The translations under genes and the position numbers were made by a program. A stretch of DNA of 64,000 nt from positions 22,659 to 86,658 of the forward strand of contig NZ_JAQQTG010000003.1 of assembly GCF_028561335.1 (NCBI RefSeq), written 5' to 3'. The notes beneath the pieces are model-generated. The model saw only the letters and a list, made by a program, of their open reading frames with translations. It was not told the DNA's origin and made no database searches. Source of the DNA: Aequorivita todarodis. Its GTDB lineage: Bacteria; Bacteroidota; Bacteroidia; Flavobacteriales; Flavobacteriaceae. This document shows positions 17,864 through 26,937 of the stretch, piece after piece (position 1 is the stretch's first letter; each line of letters opens with the position of its first letter).

Positions 17864-18598
17864 CTATAATGATTTTATTTCTTTAAGCAGTACTATACTG
17901 GCCGGGGAAGTACTTTTGGATAGCACTTGTTCGGCTTCCTTTATTTTGTTTTCCTTTAAAAGGGCCAAAGCTAAATAGTATAGCGCGTCTTCATAAAAAG
18001 CACCTTCGGGTTTTTCCTTTGCGGATTGCAGATATTTTTTTGCTTGGCGGGCGTTGCCATTTGCCAAATTTGCGACCCCCAAAAAATAAACCACGGTATC
18101 GTTCTCTGGATTGGCAGCATAAAGAGTCTCCCAGCTCGAAATGGCTTCGTTGTATTCCTTGCGTTTGTAGTTTACCATTCCGTAGTAAAAGTCATAATTT
18201 GAGGAAGTGCTCATGGTGGTCGGGAGACCAGGGTCTGGTTTAAAATTTGCCGCGAAGACTTTTTGGGGTGAATTGCCACTGCTTAAAATAGCCCAAGTAC
18301 TTACGGAGATGAGTATTAAAAAGGAGGCAGCCAGTGCCAACCAACCGGGCGATAACCATTTTTTTTCGGGGATCTCCACGATTTCTGCATGAAAATTGTC
18401 CAGGGAATTTTTTAGGGTGTGTTCTTCCACACCTCTAATCAAGGTTTTCTGCTCCTCAACCATGGCACGAAACTCTGGGTATAGTTTCATTCGTTCCTTA
18501 AAATCTGCTTGGGCCTCCGGATCTAGAGTATCCAGCAAGTAAGCATCTATAAGCTCTTGGGTTTCCCGATTGTCTTGTATGTTGTTATTTGGGTCCAT
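17864..18598 (-). CDS. Anti-sigma-factor-like membrane protein with TPR-type C-terminus
   Basis: 244 residues. A short N-terminal helical part (about 1-65; IDAYLLDTLDPEAQADF) resembles zinc-less anti-sigma domains. One transmembrane helix is at about 84-106, then a periplasmic region with TPR-like repeats (FYYGMVNYKRKEYNEAI, VYFLGVANLANGN, DALYYLALALLKE). It starts inside the 3' end of the ECF sigma gene (14-base overlap), the usual arrangement for a sigma/anti-sigma pair. Inferred role: membrane-held inhibitor of that sigma factor, with the TPR part as sensor or protein-interaction surface. Confidence 0.75.
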   Translation of the reverse strand: MDPNNNIQDNRETQELIDAYLLDTLDPEAQADFKERMKLYPEFRAMVEEQKTLIRGVEEHTLKNSLDNFHAEIVEIPEKKWLSPGWLALAASFLILISVSTWAILSSGNSPQKVFAANFKPDPGLPTTMSTSSNYDFYYGMVNYKRKEYNEAISSWETLYAANPENDTVVYFLGVANLANGNARQAKKYLQSAKEKPEGAFYEDALYYLALALLKENKIKEAEQVLSKSTSPASIVLLKEIKSL

Positions 18599-19172
18599 GG
18601 GGGATAATTTGGGTCATTTTTTTTAATTGTTCCTGGCATCGATATTTTGCGTTGCGGGCCGAGGCTTCGTCCATAACCAAGATCTCTGCGATTTCTTTAA
18701 AGGATTTCCGTTCAAAATAAAAGAGTTTCAGCAACAACTGGCAACGCTCGCCAAGTTGGTTTATGGATTCCATAATTAGCTTGATCTTTCTGTTTTGCGC
18801 TTCGGTTTCATCTGTGTCGGGTTCGTCATATTCTATTTCACGATTTATGAAGGTTGTGTTTTTATATTTCACCGAGCGCACGTGATCCAGCCATTTATAT
18901 TTTGCAATCTTAAAAAGATAGCCGTTGATGGCGGTCTCGCTCTCAGCAGAAAATTTATCGTCTTTAACATTTCGCCACATTGCCACAAATGCTTCTTGAT
19001 ACACATCCTTTGCCTGTTGTTCATCGCCGCTGTTTTTAAGAACGTAGCGCTTCACTTTCGCAAAGTTTGTTTTATATAATTCTTTTAATGTGGCGGCGTC
19101 ATTTTGCTTAATGAGCACTGCCGTCCTGTTTAATGGCAAATCCTTTAATTTTTGGTTATTGGTTTCTTGCAT
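18585..19172 (-). CDS. ECF-type RNA polymerase sigma factor
   Basis: 195 residues with sigma-70 region 2 (VKRYVLKNSGDEQQAKDVYQEAFVAMW, about 40-66; core given here in parts as DVYQEAF) and region 4 (LLLKLFYFERKSFKEIAEIL ending MDEASARN). No C-terminal extension, as expected for an extracytoplasmic-function sigma factor. Overlaps the membrane anti-sigma-like gene. Target promoters are unknown. Confidence 0.9.
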   Translation of the reverse strand: MQETNNQKLKDLPLNRTAVLIKQNDAATLKELYKTNFAKVKRYVLKNSGDEQQAKDVYQEAFVAMWRNVKDDKFSAESETAINGYLFKIAKYKWLDHVRSVKYKNTTFINREIEYDEPDTDETEAQNRKIKLIMESINQLGERCQLLLKLFYFERKSFKEIAEILVMDEASARNAKYRCQEQLKKMTQIIPHGPK

Positions 19173-19474
19173 TTGTTTTAAAACAATACAGAAAGATACA
19201 ATTTATCTGCAATCGTTTTAAAATTTTTGGCCAACTTAAGCTAAGTGGATATTTTTTTTCGTTTAAAGGAACCGATCCACTGCCTATTTTATTGTCCAAA
19301 AGCCGAAAAATTCAACTTTGCCATTTTAAATACATCGCGAACGGAATGGAAATGTCATCAAAGATTTCAAAAAAAATACCCCGGCTGTTGTTCCGAAGTA
19401 TTTTTTGATAATGGTAATCTTTACGGGTTTTTCCCACCTTTTGGAGAGGGAAAAAGAAAAACAAGGCGCAAGCT
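19173..19474. other. Intergenic stretch with no recognisable gene
   Basis: About 300 bases between the sigma-factor start and the rseP stop, both on the minus strand. It is AT-rich and includes a TATCTTTC sequence (minus strand, 19191-19198), one base from the TAnnTTTG promoter box, just upstream of the sigma gene. I see no tRNA, strong hairpin or conserved coding frame. Confidence 0.5.
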
Positions 19475-20806
19475 TTATTCGAACAGCCAACGATAGATAT
19501 CGTTTACGTTGGCAAAGAGCACCAAGGCTATCAAAATAAAGAAGCCGACCATCTGGGCGTACTCCATAAATTTATCGCCGGGCTTTCGGCCCGTAACGAT
19601 TTCATATAAAAGAAACATTACGTGGCCGCCGTCCAAAGCGGGAATGGGCAGAATGTTCATAAATGCCAAAATGATGGAAATCAAGGCCGTGGTGGCCCAA
19701 AAGCTCTGCCAGTCCCAAGCATCGGGGAATAGGTTGCCGATGGCGCCAAACCCGCCCACTTGTGTTGCGCCCTTGGAGGTAAATACATACTTAAACTGTT
19801 TTACGTAATCTTTCAACGTATTATAGCCATAGCCAAAACCACCCACGATGCTCTCGCCCAGAGAATATTTTATTTTGGTTTTGCCCAATTGTGAAATAAT
19901 GTCCTTCCCAAATGTATTCACCCCAATTTTTCCATCCTCGTTAGTGGTAACTCTTAGGGTGTCTTGCTGGTTTCCGCGCGCTACAACTATTGTGTATTCC
20001 GTGTTTGCTTCGGAACTTACTAGATTTTGAAAATCGTTGTAGTACTGTACCGGTTGCCCATTAACGGCAATAATTTTATCGCCTTTTTGAAAGCCGGCTT
20101 CAATGGCAGGATAATCGGGGATTAAGGTGTCAATAGTTGCCGATTGCCGAGGGATGAAAGGAAAATGTGTGTCGTTCTGGAACATTTTGGTGCCAGCATC
20201 TTCGGGTACTGAAATGGTTTCAACGGTACCGTCGTCGTGCTTTACCTCAACTTTTGAAACATCGCGCAGAAACATATACCGGTTAATTTCCATCACATCT
20301 TCTAACGGTTCGCCATTTACGGACAAGATGTGGTCGCCATCGCGAAAACCGTAATCCTTAAATTGTTGGGTTACCGCAAAACCTTGTGGAATGTCTTCAT
20401 TGGTAGTTATATTTCTTCCGTAGAAGTAGAGAATCCCCATATAAATTACAAACCCCACAATAATATTTACCGTAACCCCACCAAGCATAATTATCAATCG
20501 TTGCCAAGCCGGTTTGCTTCGGAATTCCCACGGTTGCGGCGGCTGCGCCATTTGTTCCTTGTCCATGCTCTCGTCTATCATTCCCGAAATTTTCACGTAA
20601 CCGCCCAAAGGCAACCAACCTATTCCGTAAACGGTTTCGCCTATTTTCTTTTTGAAAAGCGAAAATTTCACATCAAAGAAAAGATAGAATTTCTCGACAC
20701 GGGTCTTAAAAAGTTTGGCGGGAATAAAATGTCCCAGCTCGTGCAGCACGATAAGTAATGAAAGACTTAAAAGAAGTTGTATAGCTTTAACAGCGAATGG
20801 ACTCAT
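19475..20806 (-). CDS. rseP: RIP metalloprotease, site-2 protease family
   Basis: 443 residues. The zinc motif HELGH is at residues 22-26 in the first transmembrane helix, and the LDGGH motif in a later helix supplies the Asp ligand. Two PDZ-like segments lie between (GFRDGDHILSVNGEPL and GFQKGDKIIAVNGQPV). This is the intramembrane protease that trims anti-sigma factors in regulated proteolysis; an ECF sigma/anti-sigma pair sits just downstream, a suggestive but unproven link. A TACTTTTG promoter box lies upstream (minus strand, 20921-20928). Confidence 0.93.
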   Translation of the reverse strand: MSPFAVKAIQLLLSLSLLIVLHELGHFIPAKLFKTRVEKFYLFFDVKFSLFKKKIGETVYGIGWLPLGGYVKISGMIDESMDKEQMAQPPQPWEFRSKPAWQRLIIMLGGVTVNIIVGFVIYMGILYFYGRNITTNEDIPQGFAVTQQFKDYGFRDGDHILSVNGEPLEDVMEINRYMFLRDVSKVEVKHDDGTVETISVPEDAGTKMFQNDTHFPFIPRQSATIDTLIPDYPAIEAGFQKGDKIIAVNGQPVQYYNDFQNLVSSEANTEYTIVVARGNQQDTLRVTTNEDGKIGVNTFGKDIISQLGKTKIKYSLGESIVGGFGYGYNTLKDYVKQFKYVFTSKGATQVGGFGAIGNLFPDAWDWQSFWATTALISIILAFMNILPIPALDGGHVMFLLYEIVTGRKPGDKFMEYAQMVGFFILIALVLFANVNDIYRWLFE

Positions 20807-20949
20807 AGTTTTTTATATAGATGTTTTAATAAATAGTCTCAATTTTTAATCACCCGTTACCAAAATCGAGCCTAAAATGACCTTGCTTGCCAATATGGCG
20901 GTTTTCAGCAAAAAATCGCACAAAAGTAACCTTTTAGAGCTTGCAAAAA

Positions 20950-20977
20950 AAATAAGCGGCTGTGTTCCCGCTTATTT
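20950..20977 (-). terminator. Terminator of the secreted M1 aminopeptidase gene
   Basis: Perfect 10-bp stem AAATAAGCGG / CCGCTTATTT with an 8-base loop, followed on the minus strand by a run of eight T. It lies about 165 bases past the stop of the M1 peptidase gene. Confidence 0.8.
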
Positions 20978-21007
20978 GTGATTTATAGTGAAGATTATTT
21001 GCCACAT

Positions 21008-21127
21008 TCACCCCAAACCCCTAAAGGGGAGCAACCTTCGAAAGCCCTTTAGAGCTGGGGATTGTTTCAGTTTTACCCCCGGCCCCTAAAGTGTATTGCT
21101 CTGATGGCTCCCTTTAGGACCGGGAAA
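21008..21127. repeat. GC-rich palindromic intergenic element
   Basis: About 120 bases made of alternating CCCCTAAAGGGG-type blocks: CACCCCAAACCCCTAAAGGGG at the left and GGCTCCCTTTAGGACCGGG at the right form imperfect terminal inverted repeats, with a second inner pair (CCCTTTAGAGCTGGGG and CCCCGGCCCCTAAAG). This looks like a small non-coding repeat of the kind scattered through flavobacterial genomes. No transposase is present. Confidence 0.6.
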
Positions 21128-21142
21128 GCATTTGTATAAAAA

Positions 21143-23074
21143 TTATTCCTTCACAATCGTTTTATTGATGACTCCCTGTGCAGTTTCCATTTGAAAGAAC
21201 AGAATACCCTTTGAAAACTTTGAGACATCAATGGTTTCTGAATAGGCTTCGGAATAAAGCATTTGCCCCAAAGCGTTGTATATGCGAACTTGGTTCACCT
21301 GCAATGCAGCTGGTTTGTGAAGATTGATAAGGCCCGAAGCTGGATTTGGATATAAAACCAACTGCTGGTCATATGCCAAATCGTCTGTGCCCAGAATAAC
21401 TTGATTGTTTTTTGAGATAATATCGTGCTCTGGATCAAACTGAACGCCGTTTACGGTAAAGGGAACCGCAGGTTGAAAAGTCTGGCCATCAAAGGTGTTG
21501 TCCAAAACAATATCCAGTGTTTCACCCTGTGTTCCGTGAAGTCTCAAGGGAACGGGCACTTCAAAAAACGATACGGAAGGATTGCTCTGGGCCTGCGATA
21601 TTCTCACATTCAGGCTTCCGGCAGTCGCTTGGTTCCAGGTAATGGTAAAACGCGGGTAGCCTTCCCCATAAATCCAATCGTCAAAAAATTCCGAAAGGTC
21701 CTCGCCGCTGGCATTTTCCATATTTCTGATGAGGTCCGGGGTTTTTGCATAGCCATAGGCGAGCGCCGGATCGGCCAAATAATCTTTTAAGCCCTGAAAG
21801 AAAACGGCATCGCCCAGTTTTTTCCGAAGCATATGCACCACCATGGAGCCTTTGTTATAGGTAAGCCTGCTGCTGAAAATTCTATTTACGGAGGTTGTGT
21901 CCTGTGCGGGAATATATACAGAGCCGCCAGTCTCTTGGGTAACGGAAGAAATCTGGTCCTGTTTCCAACTTCTAAAAGCTGCCTCGCCATCCAAATTCTC
22001 TATTACCATTCCGGCCAAATAGGTGGCAAAGCCTTCATTGAGCCATATATCCTGCCAACTTCCGCAGGTAACCTTGTCGCCAAACCATTGGTGGCCGAGC
22101 TCATGGGCAATAAGTCCACGGCTCAGCCCGCCCATAAACGAAACGGTAGTGTGCTCCATACCGCCGCCCCAGCCAAACTGGGCATGGCCGTATTTTTCAT
22201 CGGCATACGGATAGGGCTCAAAAAGACCTGCGTATAAATTCATAATATCCACCGTAATCGGAGTGCGTTGTTGCGCATAGGCCAGATCTTCGGGATATAT
22301 GTAGTTTATAATATCAAAAGGGTTTCCGTTGTTTGCGACCGTATGCGAATACACGGTATAGTTGGTTACCGCAATCGCCACCAAATAGGCGGGAATGGGG
22401 TGTTGGTGCATATAATGGGTCGTTTTGTTATTGCCATTTATTGTTTGGCCCAATTCCAAACCATTGGAAACCGCAACATACTCTTCATTGCTAGGATTGA
22501 AACGCGGCGTGGTAATATATACATCCAGCAAATCAATTTTATCTATCAAATCTTGTTTGCAAGGCCACCAGGCTTTTGCGCCAAAAGGCTCCGAAAGCGT
22601 CCACATAACGGGGTCTCCGTTGTGGGTATCTATTTCAAAAGAACCAAAACCTGAACTTATCGGGTTTCCGGAATAGCTCACCGAAAGCGAATCTAAAACA
22701 CCCTGATTTTGCATCTGTGGCAGCGTGATTACAACTTCGTCATTGCTGTTTTGTGTGAAGGAAAGCGGAGTGCCGCGTTGGAGGACCTGGGATACGGTCA
22801 TATTGTCCACAAGTTCAAAAGTAATCGTGCTCATATTTTCCTTCGCTTCAAAATGGGAAGTAATTGTTCCGCTGATGAAGGGTTGCGTGGGATCTACGGT
22901 CAATTCCAAGCGCGCGTATTGTATGTCGTAATTGCCGGTATTCATATTGCGCTGGGTAGTAAACAAACCCGTTGCGGCTTTGGCTTCTGCTTCGCTGATG
23001 TCGTCAGTTCTAAAATTTTGGGAAAAGGAAAAAAGGGAGATTAAAAATAAAAAGGGGAGTAGTAATGTTTTCAT
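21143..23074 (-). CDS. Secreted M1 family aminopeptidase with type IX secretion tail
   Basis: 643 residues from the ATG at 23074, chosen because it starts directly with a signal peptide (MKTLLLPFLFLISLFSFSQ); an upstream ATG would add 30 non-signal residues. The zinc motif HELGHQWFGD is near residue 323 with NEGFATY about 19 residues later, as in M1 gluzincins. The C-terminal 75 residues form a type IX sorting domain (LYPNPASGLINL, IYNALGQ, FSKGILFFQM, KTIVKE), so the enzyme should be exported by the type IX system and attached to or released from the cell surface. Role: extracellular peptide digestion. Confidence 0.93.
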   Translation of the reverse strand: MKTLLLPFLFLISLFSFSQNFRTDDISEAEAKAATGLFTTQRNMNTGNYDIQYARLELTVDPTQPFISGTITSHFEAKENMSTITFELVDNMTVSQVLQRGTPLSFTQNSNDEVVITLPQMQNQGVLDSLSVSYSGNPISSGFGSFEIDTHNGDPVMWTLSEPFGAKAWWPCKQDLIDKIDLLDVYITTPRFNPSNEEYVAVSNGLELGQTINGNNKTTHYMHQHPIPAYLVAIAVTNYTVYSHTVANNGNPFDIINYIYPEDLAYAQQRTPITVDIMNLYAGLFEPYPYADEKYGHAQFGWGGGMEHTTVSFMGGLSRGLIAHELGHQWFGDKVTCGSWQDIWLNEGFATYLAGMVIENLDGEAAFRSWKQDQISSVTQETGGSVYIPAQDTTSVNRIFSSRLTYNKGSMVVHMLRKKLGDAVFFQGLKDYLADPALAYGYAKTPDLIRNMENASGEDLSEFFDDWIYGEGYPRFTITWNQATAGSLNVRISQAQSNPSVSFFEVPVPLRLHGTQGETLDIVLDNTFDGQTFQPAVPFTVNGVQFDPEHDIISKNNQVILGTDDLAYDQQLVLYPNPASGLINLHKPAALQVNQVRIYNALGQMLYSEAYSETIDVSKFSKGILFFQMETAQGVINKTIVKE

Positions 23075-23211
23075 TGTAAAATGCTTGTTTTGATTATACG
23101 TTGCTGAAATTAACGGGTCGATTTCGGAAGATTTTTTAAGAGGAAATCGAAGAGTCCATTTCAACGTGAAATAAGGATGTTAAAAGTATTCATTTTGATA
23201 GAATTAGCACT

Positions 23212-23219
23212 TATTTTTG
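23212..23219 (+). promoter_or_regulatory. Candidate -7 promoter box of the Sco gene
   Basis: TATTTTTG matches the TAnnTTTG box used by the Bacteroidota primary sigma factor, 37 bases before the ATG. A TTTG lies upstream, but the spacing is shorter than ideal. Confidence 0.4.
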
Positions 23220-23256
23220 CGCCCTAATATGTGCCTTCAGTCTAAAATTTAACACG

Positions 23257-23922
23257 ATGCTTACTTTTTTCAAGAAATATAAATTCTTTGCGGTTTTCTT
23301 TCTTATCCTTTCAACTATCATTATTACAATCATTTACCAAATAATGATACCCAAAAAAGTGTTGAAGGTCTATCAACCTGCCGATGTTTCAACGGAATTG
23401 GTAGATACCACCCTTCAATATGTGAAAAAGTACCACACTATTGCAGATTTTAGCTTGACCAACCAAAACGGAAAAACAATTACCCAAGACGATTATAAAG
23501 ACAAAATCTATGTTGCGGATTTTTTCTTCACCACCTGCCAGACCATTTGCCCGATTATGACCGACCATATGGTGGAAATACAGGAAAAACTGAAAAATGA
23601 TGATGAAGTTATGCTGCTTTCGCATACCGTTACCCCAGAAATAGATAGCGTTGCCCAGCTTAAAAAGTACGCCTTGGAAAAAGGCGTAAACGATGCAAAA
23701 TGGAACTTGGTTACGGGCGATAAAAAGGAAATTTACGATCTGGCGCGAAAATCCTATCTCGCCGCGAAGGATATTCCGTATTCCGACAATGATCTGGTAC
23801 ACACCGAAAACTTTGTGCTCGTTGATAAAAAGAAGCGCATTCGCGGGTTTTATGATGGCACCGACTCTGAAGCTATTGAAAAGCTATTGGAAGACATCAA
23901 AATTCTGAAAAAGGAAAATTAA
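23257..23922 (+). CDS. SCO1/SenC-family copper chaperone/thiol protein
   Basis: 221 residues with an N-terminal membrane anchor (about 10-30) and a thioredoxin-fold domain. The CxxxC copper/redox motif (TTCQTICP) is near residues 93-97, and a conserved His is present in the LVHTENF segment. Sco proteins deliver copper to, or reduce cysteines of, the CuA centre of cytochrome c oxidase. The gene precedes the feo cluster on the same strand but after a 108-base gap, so it is probably separately transcribed. Confidence 0.9.
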   Translation: MLTFFKKYKFFAVFFLILSTIIITIIYQIMIPKKVLKVYQPADVSTELVDTTLQYVKKYHTIADFSLTNQNGKTITQDDYKDKIYVADFFFTTCQTICPIMTDHMVEIQEKLKNDDEVMLLSHTVTPEIDSVAQLKKYALEKGVNDAKWNLVTGDKKEIYDLARKSYLAAKDIPYSDNDLVHTENFVLVDKKKRIRGFYDGTDSEAIEKLLEDIKILKKEN

Positions 23923-23994
23923 CTGCCGTAAACATAATTCTTCACCACAGGCGAAAAATCCTATAAGGTCTTTTCCCACGTCCTTTTTTTCCTT

Positions 23995-24002
23995 TACTTT
24001 TG
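23995..24002 (+). promoter_or_regulatory. Candidate -7 promoter box of the feo cluster
   Basis: TACTTTTG fits TAnnTTTG and lies 29 bases before the feoA start. No convincing -33 TTTG is visible at the right distance. An AT-rich partly symmetrical stretch (TTTAAAATCAATCTAAAT) follows and might hold a metal-regulator site. Confidence 0.4.
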
Positions 24003-24030
24003 CCTTGTTTAAAATCAATCTAAATAAAAG

Positions 24031-24258
24031 ATGATTACAATCGCTTCATTAAAAAAAGGGCAGCGCGGCATTATCAAGGAATTTTCAGTAGATGTTGTCC
24101 CCCTAAAGCTTTTGGAGATGGGCTGTCTTCCGGGCAACGAGGTTTCGTTGGTGCAAATAGCGCCATTCAACGATCCGTTGTACCTAAACATCAATGGCAG
24201 CCACCTTGCCATCAGAAAGGAAACGGCCAGTATGATTGAAATTGAATTGATATACTAA
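24031..24258 (+). CDS. feoA: Ferrous iron transport protein A
   Basis: 75 residues forming the SH3-like FeoA domain: SLKKGQRGIIKEF, then LLEMGCLPGNEV and LAIRKETASMIEIEL. FeoA is a small cytoplasmic partner of FeoB that supports Fe(II) uptake. It precedes feoB by 38 bases, the usual operon order. Confidence 0.93.
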   Translation: MITIASLKKGQRGIIKEFSVDVVPLKLLEMGCLPGNEVSLVQIAPFNDPLYLNINGSHLAIRKETASMIEIELIY

Positions 24259-24296
24259 AATAATACAATCTGCTATTTATAGAGCGGAGCCAAAAT

Positions 24297-26396
24297 ATGG
24301 CAAAACACATAAATGTTGCACTTATTGGAAACCCAAACACTGGAAAAACCTCAGTTTTTAATAGACTTACGGGGCTGAACCAAAAAGTGGGAAACTATCC
24401 CGGAATCACGGTTGAAAAAAAACAGGGCACCTGCAAATTTGGCCGGGCCTGCAAAGTTCACGTCCTCGATTTGCCGGGAACCTACAGTTTGAACGCTTCT
24501 TCGGTCGATGAAAATGTGGTTATAGAACTGCTTCTGAATAAAAACGACAAAGATTTTCCCGACGTTGCCGTGGTGGTTGCCGATGTGGAAAATCTAAAGC
24601 GAAACCTGCTGCTCTTCACACAGATAAAGGATTTGGGGATACCCACGATTCTCGCGATAAATATGTCCGACAGGATGAAGCGGAAAGCCATTTCGCTGAA
24701 CGTGCCTTTGCTTGAAGAAAAATTAAAGACAAAAATTGCCCTCATCAGTTCACGGAAAAACTTGGGTTTTGATTATTTAAAGGAATTGATTGAAGATTAC
24801 AAGCACCTTTCCACAAAACCCAGTTTAAACGCTTCCAGCATTTCCCCGGAATATTTTGACCGCTTGCGGAAAGCCTTCCCAAACCAAGATCTTTACAAAC
24901 TTTGGCTGGTAATTACGCAAGACGTGAATTTTGGGAAACTGGACCGAAATGAGCTGAAAGGCGTGGCCTCTTTTCAAACGGAATCCGTGAGCAATCTGAA
25001 ACGGCTCCAGCAAAAGGAAACCGTGGCGCGCTATCAGTTTATCAATGAAACTTTAAAGGAAACACTTCACATAGATACGGCAAACGCAAAGGATTTAAGA
25101 AGCCGTTTGGATAGGGTTTTGACGCACAAAGTGTGGGGGTACGTAATTTTCTTTGCCATTCTACTTTTGATCTTTCAGGCAATTTTTGACTGGAGCAGTT
25201 ACCCCATGGATTTTATTGACCGCACTTTCGCTTCTCTGAGCGAATGGGCCAAAACCACATTGCCGGCAGGCGATTTTACCAATTTGATTGCCGAAGGAAT
25301 TATTCCGGGACTGGGCGGCATCGTCATTTTTATTCCCCAGATTGCCTTTCTTTTTCTTTTCATTTCAATTCTCGAAGAAACGGGTTATATGAGCCGGGTA
25401 GTGTTTTTGATGGACCGTATTATGCGCCGTTTTGGGCTCAGCGGGAAAAGTGTGGTGCCGCTGGTGGCAGGAACTGCCTGCGCCATTCCCGCAATTATGG
25501 CAACCCGTAATATTGAAAACTGGAAAGAGCGTTTAATCACAATTTTGGTTACGCCTTTTACCACCTGTTCGGCGCGTTTGCCGGTTTATTTGATAATTAT
25601 TTCGTTGGTAATTCCCGACACCCGCGTGCTCGGTATTTTTAGTTTGCAGGGGCTTACGCTCATGTTTATGTACATATTGGGCTTTGGCGCGGCTATTTTT
25701 TCGGCCTATCTGCTGGATAAAATACTTAAAATACGTTCCAAAAGTTTTTTTGTGGTCGAAATGCCCAATTACAAACTTCCACTTCCAAAAAACGTATTGA
25801 TTACCGTTGTTGAAAAAACAAAAGCTTTCGTCTTTGGGGCGGGAAAAATAATACTTGCAATTTCAATTATTCTCTGGGTCTTGGCCTCGTATGGCCCGGG
25901 CGATTTCAACAATGCGGAAGAAATTATTAAAAAGGAATACGCCTCGCAGAATCTTTCTGAGGAAGAAATTGCGATGCATGTGGATTCCTATAAATTGGAA
26001 CACTCCTATATTGGCCATGTGGGGCACGCCATTGAACCTGCCGTAAGGCCCTTGGGCTACGATTGGAAAATTGGGATTGCCATTGTGAGCTCTTTTGCCG
26101 CGCGCGAAGTATTTGTGGGAACCCTCGCTACCATTTATAGCGTAGGCAGCGAGGATGAACAGACCATAAAAAGCCGAATGGCCGCTGAGGTAAATCCGGT
26201 TTTGGGCGGGCCGCTCTTCAACTTTGCGAGCGGGGTTTCGCTATTGCTGTTTTACGCGTTTGCGATGCAGTGTATGAGTACCTTGGCCGTGGTAAAAAAG
26301 GAAACCAATAGTTGGAAATGGCCCATGTGGCAACTTGTCGTGATGAGTGCAATTGCCTATGTGGTTGCTTTGGTGGCCTATCAACTTTTGAAATAA
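24297..26396 (+). CDS. feoB: Ferrous iron transporter B
   Basis: 699 residues. The N-terminal G domain has the P-loop GNPNTGKT (residues 11-18) and DLPGTYSL, followed by a helical GDI-like region. The C-terminal half holds two inverted Gate-type membrane modules (FIPGLGGIVIF-type segment near 335 and a CAIPAIMATR motif with Cys near 395-405). It imports Fe(II) across the cytoplasmic membrane. Operon with feoA upstream and two tiny Cys-tailed membrane proteins downstream. Confidence 0.95.
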   Translation: MAKHINVALIGNPNTGKTSVFNRLTGLNQKVGNYPGITVEKKQGTCKFGRACKVHVLDLPGTYSLNASSVDENVVIELLLNKNDKDFPDVAVVVADVENLKRNLLLFTQIKDLGIPTILAINMSDRMKRKAISLNVPLLEEKLKTKIALISSRKNLGFDYLKELIEDYKHLSTKPSLNASSISPEYFDRLRKAFPNQDLYKLWLVITQDVNFGKLDRNELKGVASFQTESVSNLKRLQQKETVARYQFINETLKETLHIDTANAKDLRSRLDRVLTHKVWGYVIFFAILLLIFQAIFDWSSYPMDFIDRTFASLSEWAKTTLPAGDFTNLIAEGIIPGLGGIVIFIPQIAFLFLFISILEETGYMSRVVFLMDRIMRRFGLSGKSVVPLVAGTACAIPAIMATRNIENWKERLITILVTPFTTCSARLPVYLIIISLVIPDTRVLGIFSLQGLTLMFMYILGFGAAIFSAYLLDKILKIRSKSFFVVEMPNYKLPLPKNVLITVVEKTKAFVFGAGKIILAISIILWVLASYGPGDFNNAEEIIKKEYASQNLSEEEIAMHVDSYKLEHSYIGHVGHAIEPAVRPLGYDWKIGIAIVSSFAAREVFVGTLATIYSVGSEDEQTIKSRMAAEVNPVLGGPLFNFASGVSLLLFYAFAMQCMSTLAVVKKETNSWKWPMWQLVVMSAIAYVVALVAYQLLK

Positions 26397-26421
26397 TTTT
26401 AAAGGATTTGCCCCTTCCGTC

Positions 26422-26477
26422 TTTCAAATCGCGAAAATTGCGATTTGAAATCCACCTTCCCCTGAAAAAGGGGAAGG
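26422..26477. repeat. Double hairpin after feoB
   Basis: Two perfect stem-loops in tandem: TTTCAAATCGC / GCGATTTGAAA (26422-26450, 7-base loop) and CCTTCCCC / GGGGAAGG (26455-26477, 7-base loop). The second is of the CCTTCCCC...GGGGAAGG repeat type seen elsewhere in this window. They could attenuate or stop transcription after feoB or stabilise its 3' end. Confidence 0.6.
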
Positions 26478-26555
26478 AACATTTACAAAATTTCACATCG
26501 AGAATCGAGGACGGAAGAAGTGGAGAATAAAAAGTATTTTTAAAATTTTTGTAGT

Positions 26556-26699
26556 ATGCAAACTTTTCTTGTCATAATAACATTCGTACTTGCCGTGTAT
26601 TTTCTTATTACGAGGTTTATTTGGAATCCTTTTCAAACCGAGAAAAAAAGAAATAAACCCGGCGACCATTCTGATTGCAGTAAGTGTAGCTTCCATTAA
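26556..26699 (+). CDS. FeoB-associated Cys-rich membrane protein, copy 1
   Basis: 47 residues: one N-terminal transmembrane helix (about 2-22; MQTFLVIITFVLAVYFL), a conserved WNPF, then a charged tail ending in DCSKCSFH. This is the FeoB-associated Cys-rich membrane protein layout; relatives are thought to assist Fe(II) uptake, though the mechanism is unproven. It lies downstream of feoB on the same strand and shares both N-terminal sequence and upstream bases with a second copy at 26938. Confidence 0.82.
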   Translation: MQTFLVIITFVLAVYFLITRFIWNPFQTEKKRNKPGDHSDCSKCSFH

Positions 26700-26925
26700 T
26701 TGAAAGGAAAGTGTTCTTTAGAATGTGGAATTCAGATTTCTTGCTTGCTGGCTGGCAGACTTTAGTCGCGATAACTATCGGGAGAGCCGAAGAAATGTAG
26801 GCCCTCAATTCTGTTTTAAAAGTTTGGTAATTTCCACATCGTCCTAAAAATATCTCGGATTTCAGTTTTCGTTCCCCACTTCGACAAGCTCAGCACATCG
26901 CTTTGGGGGTTAGGGGGCTTTTCCA

Positions 26926-26933
26926 TATCTTTG
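26926..26933 (+). promoter_or_regulatory. -7-like promoter box immediately before the second FeoB-associated gene
   Basis: TATCTTTG fits TAnnTTTG perfectly and ends only 4 bases before the ATG at 26938, so a transcript starting here would be nearly or fully leaderless. The equivalent position before copy 1 reads ATTTTTGTAGT, a degenerate form of the same sequence. Confidence 0.45.
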
Positions 26934-26937
26934 CAGT

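Larger units (their letters stand above)
20807..21142. other. Intergenic region with terminator, promoter box and palindromic repeat element
   Basis: About 336 bases without a gene. It holds the likely rseP promoter near 20921, the terminator of the M1 peptidase gene at 20950-20977 and a GC-rich palindromic repeat element at about 21008-21127 (listed separately). Confidence 0.6.

Noticed and set aside
24003..24030. Fur box before feoA
   Set aside because: The AT-rich stretch is only partly symmetrical and could not be told from background by eye.
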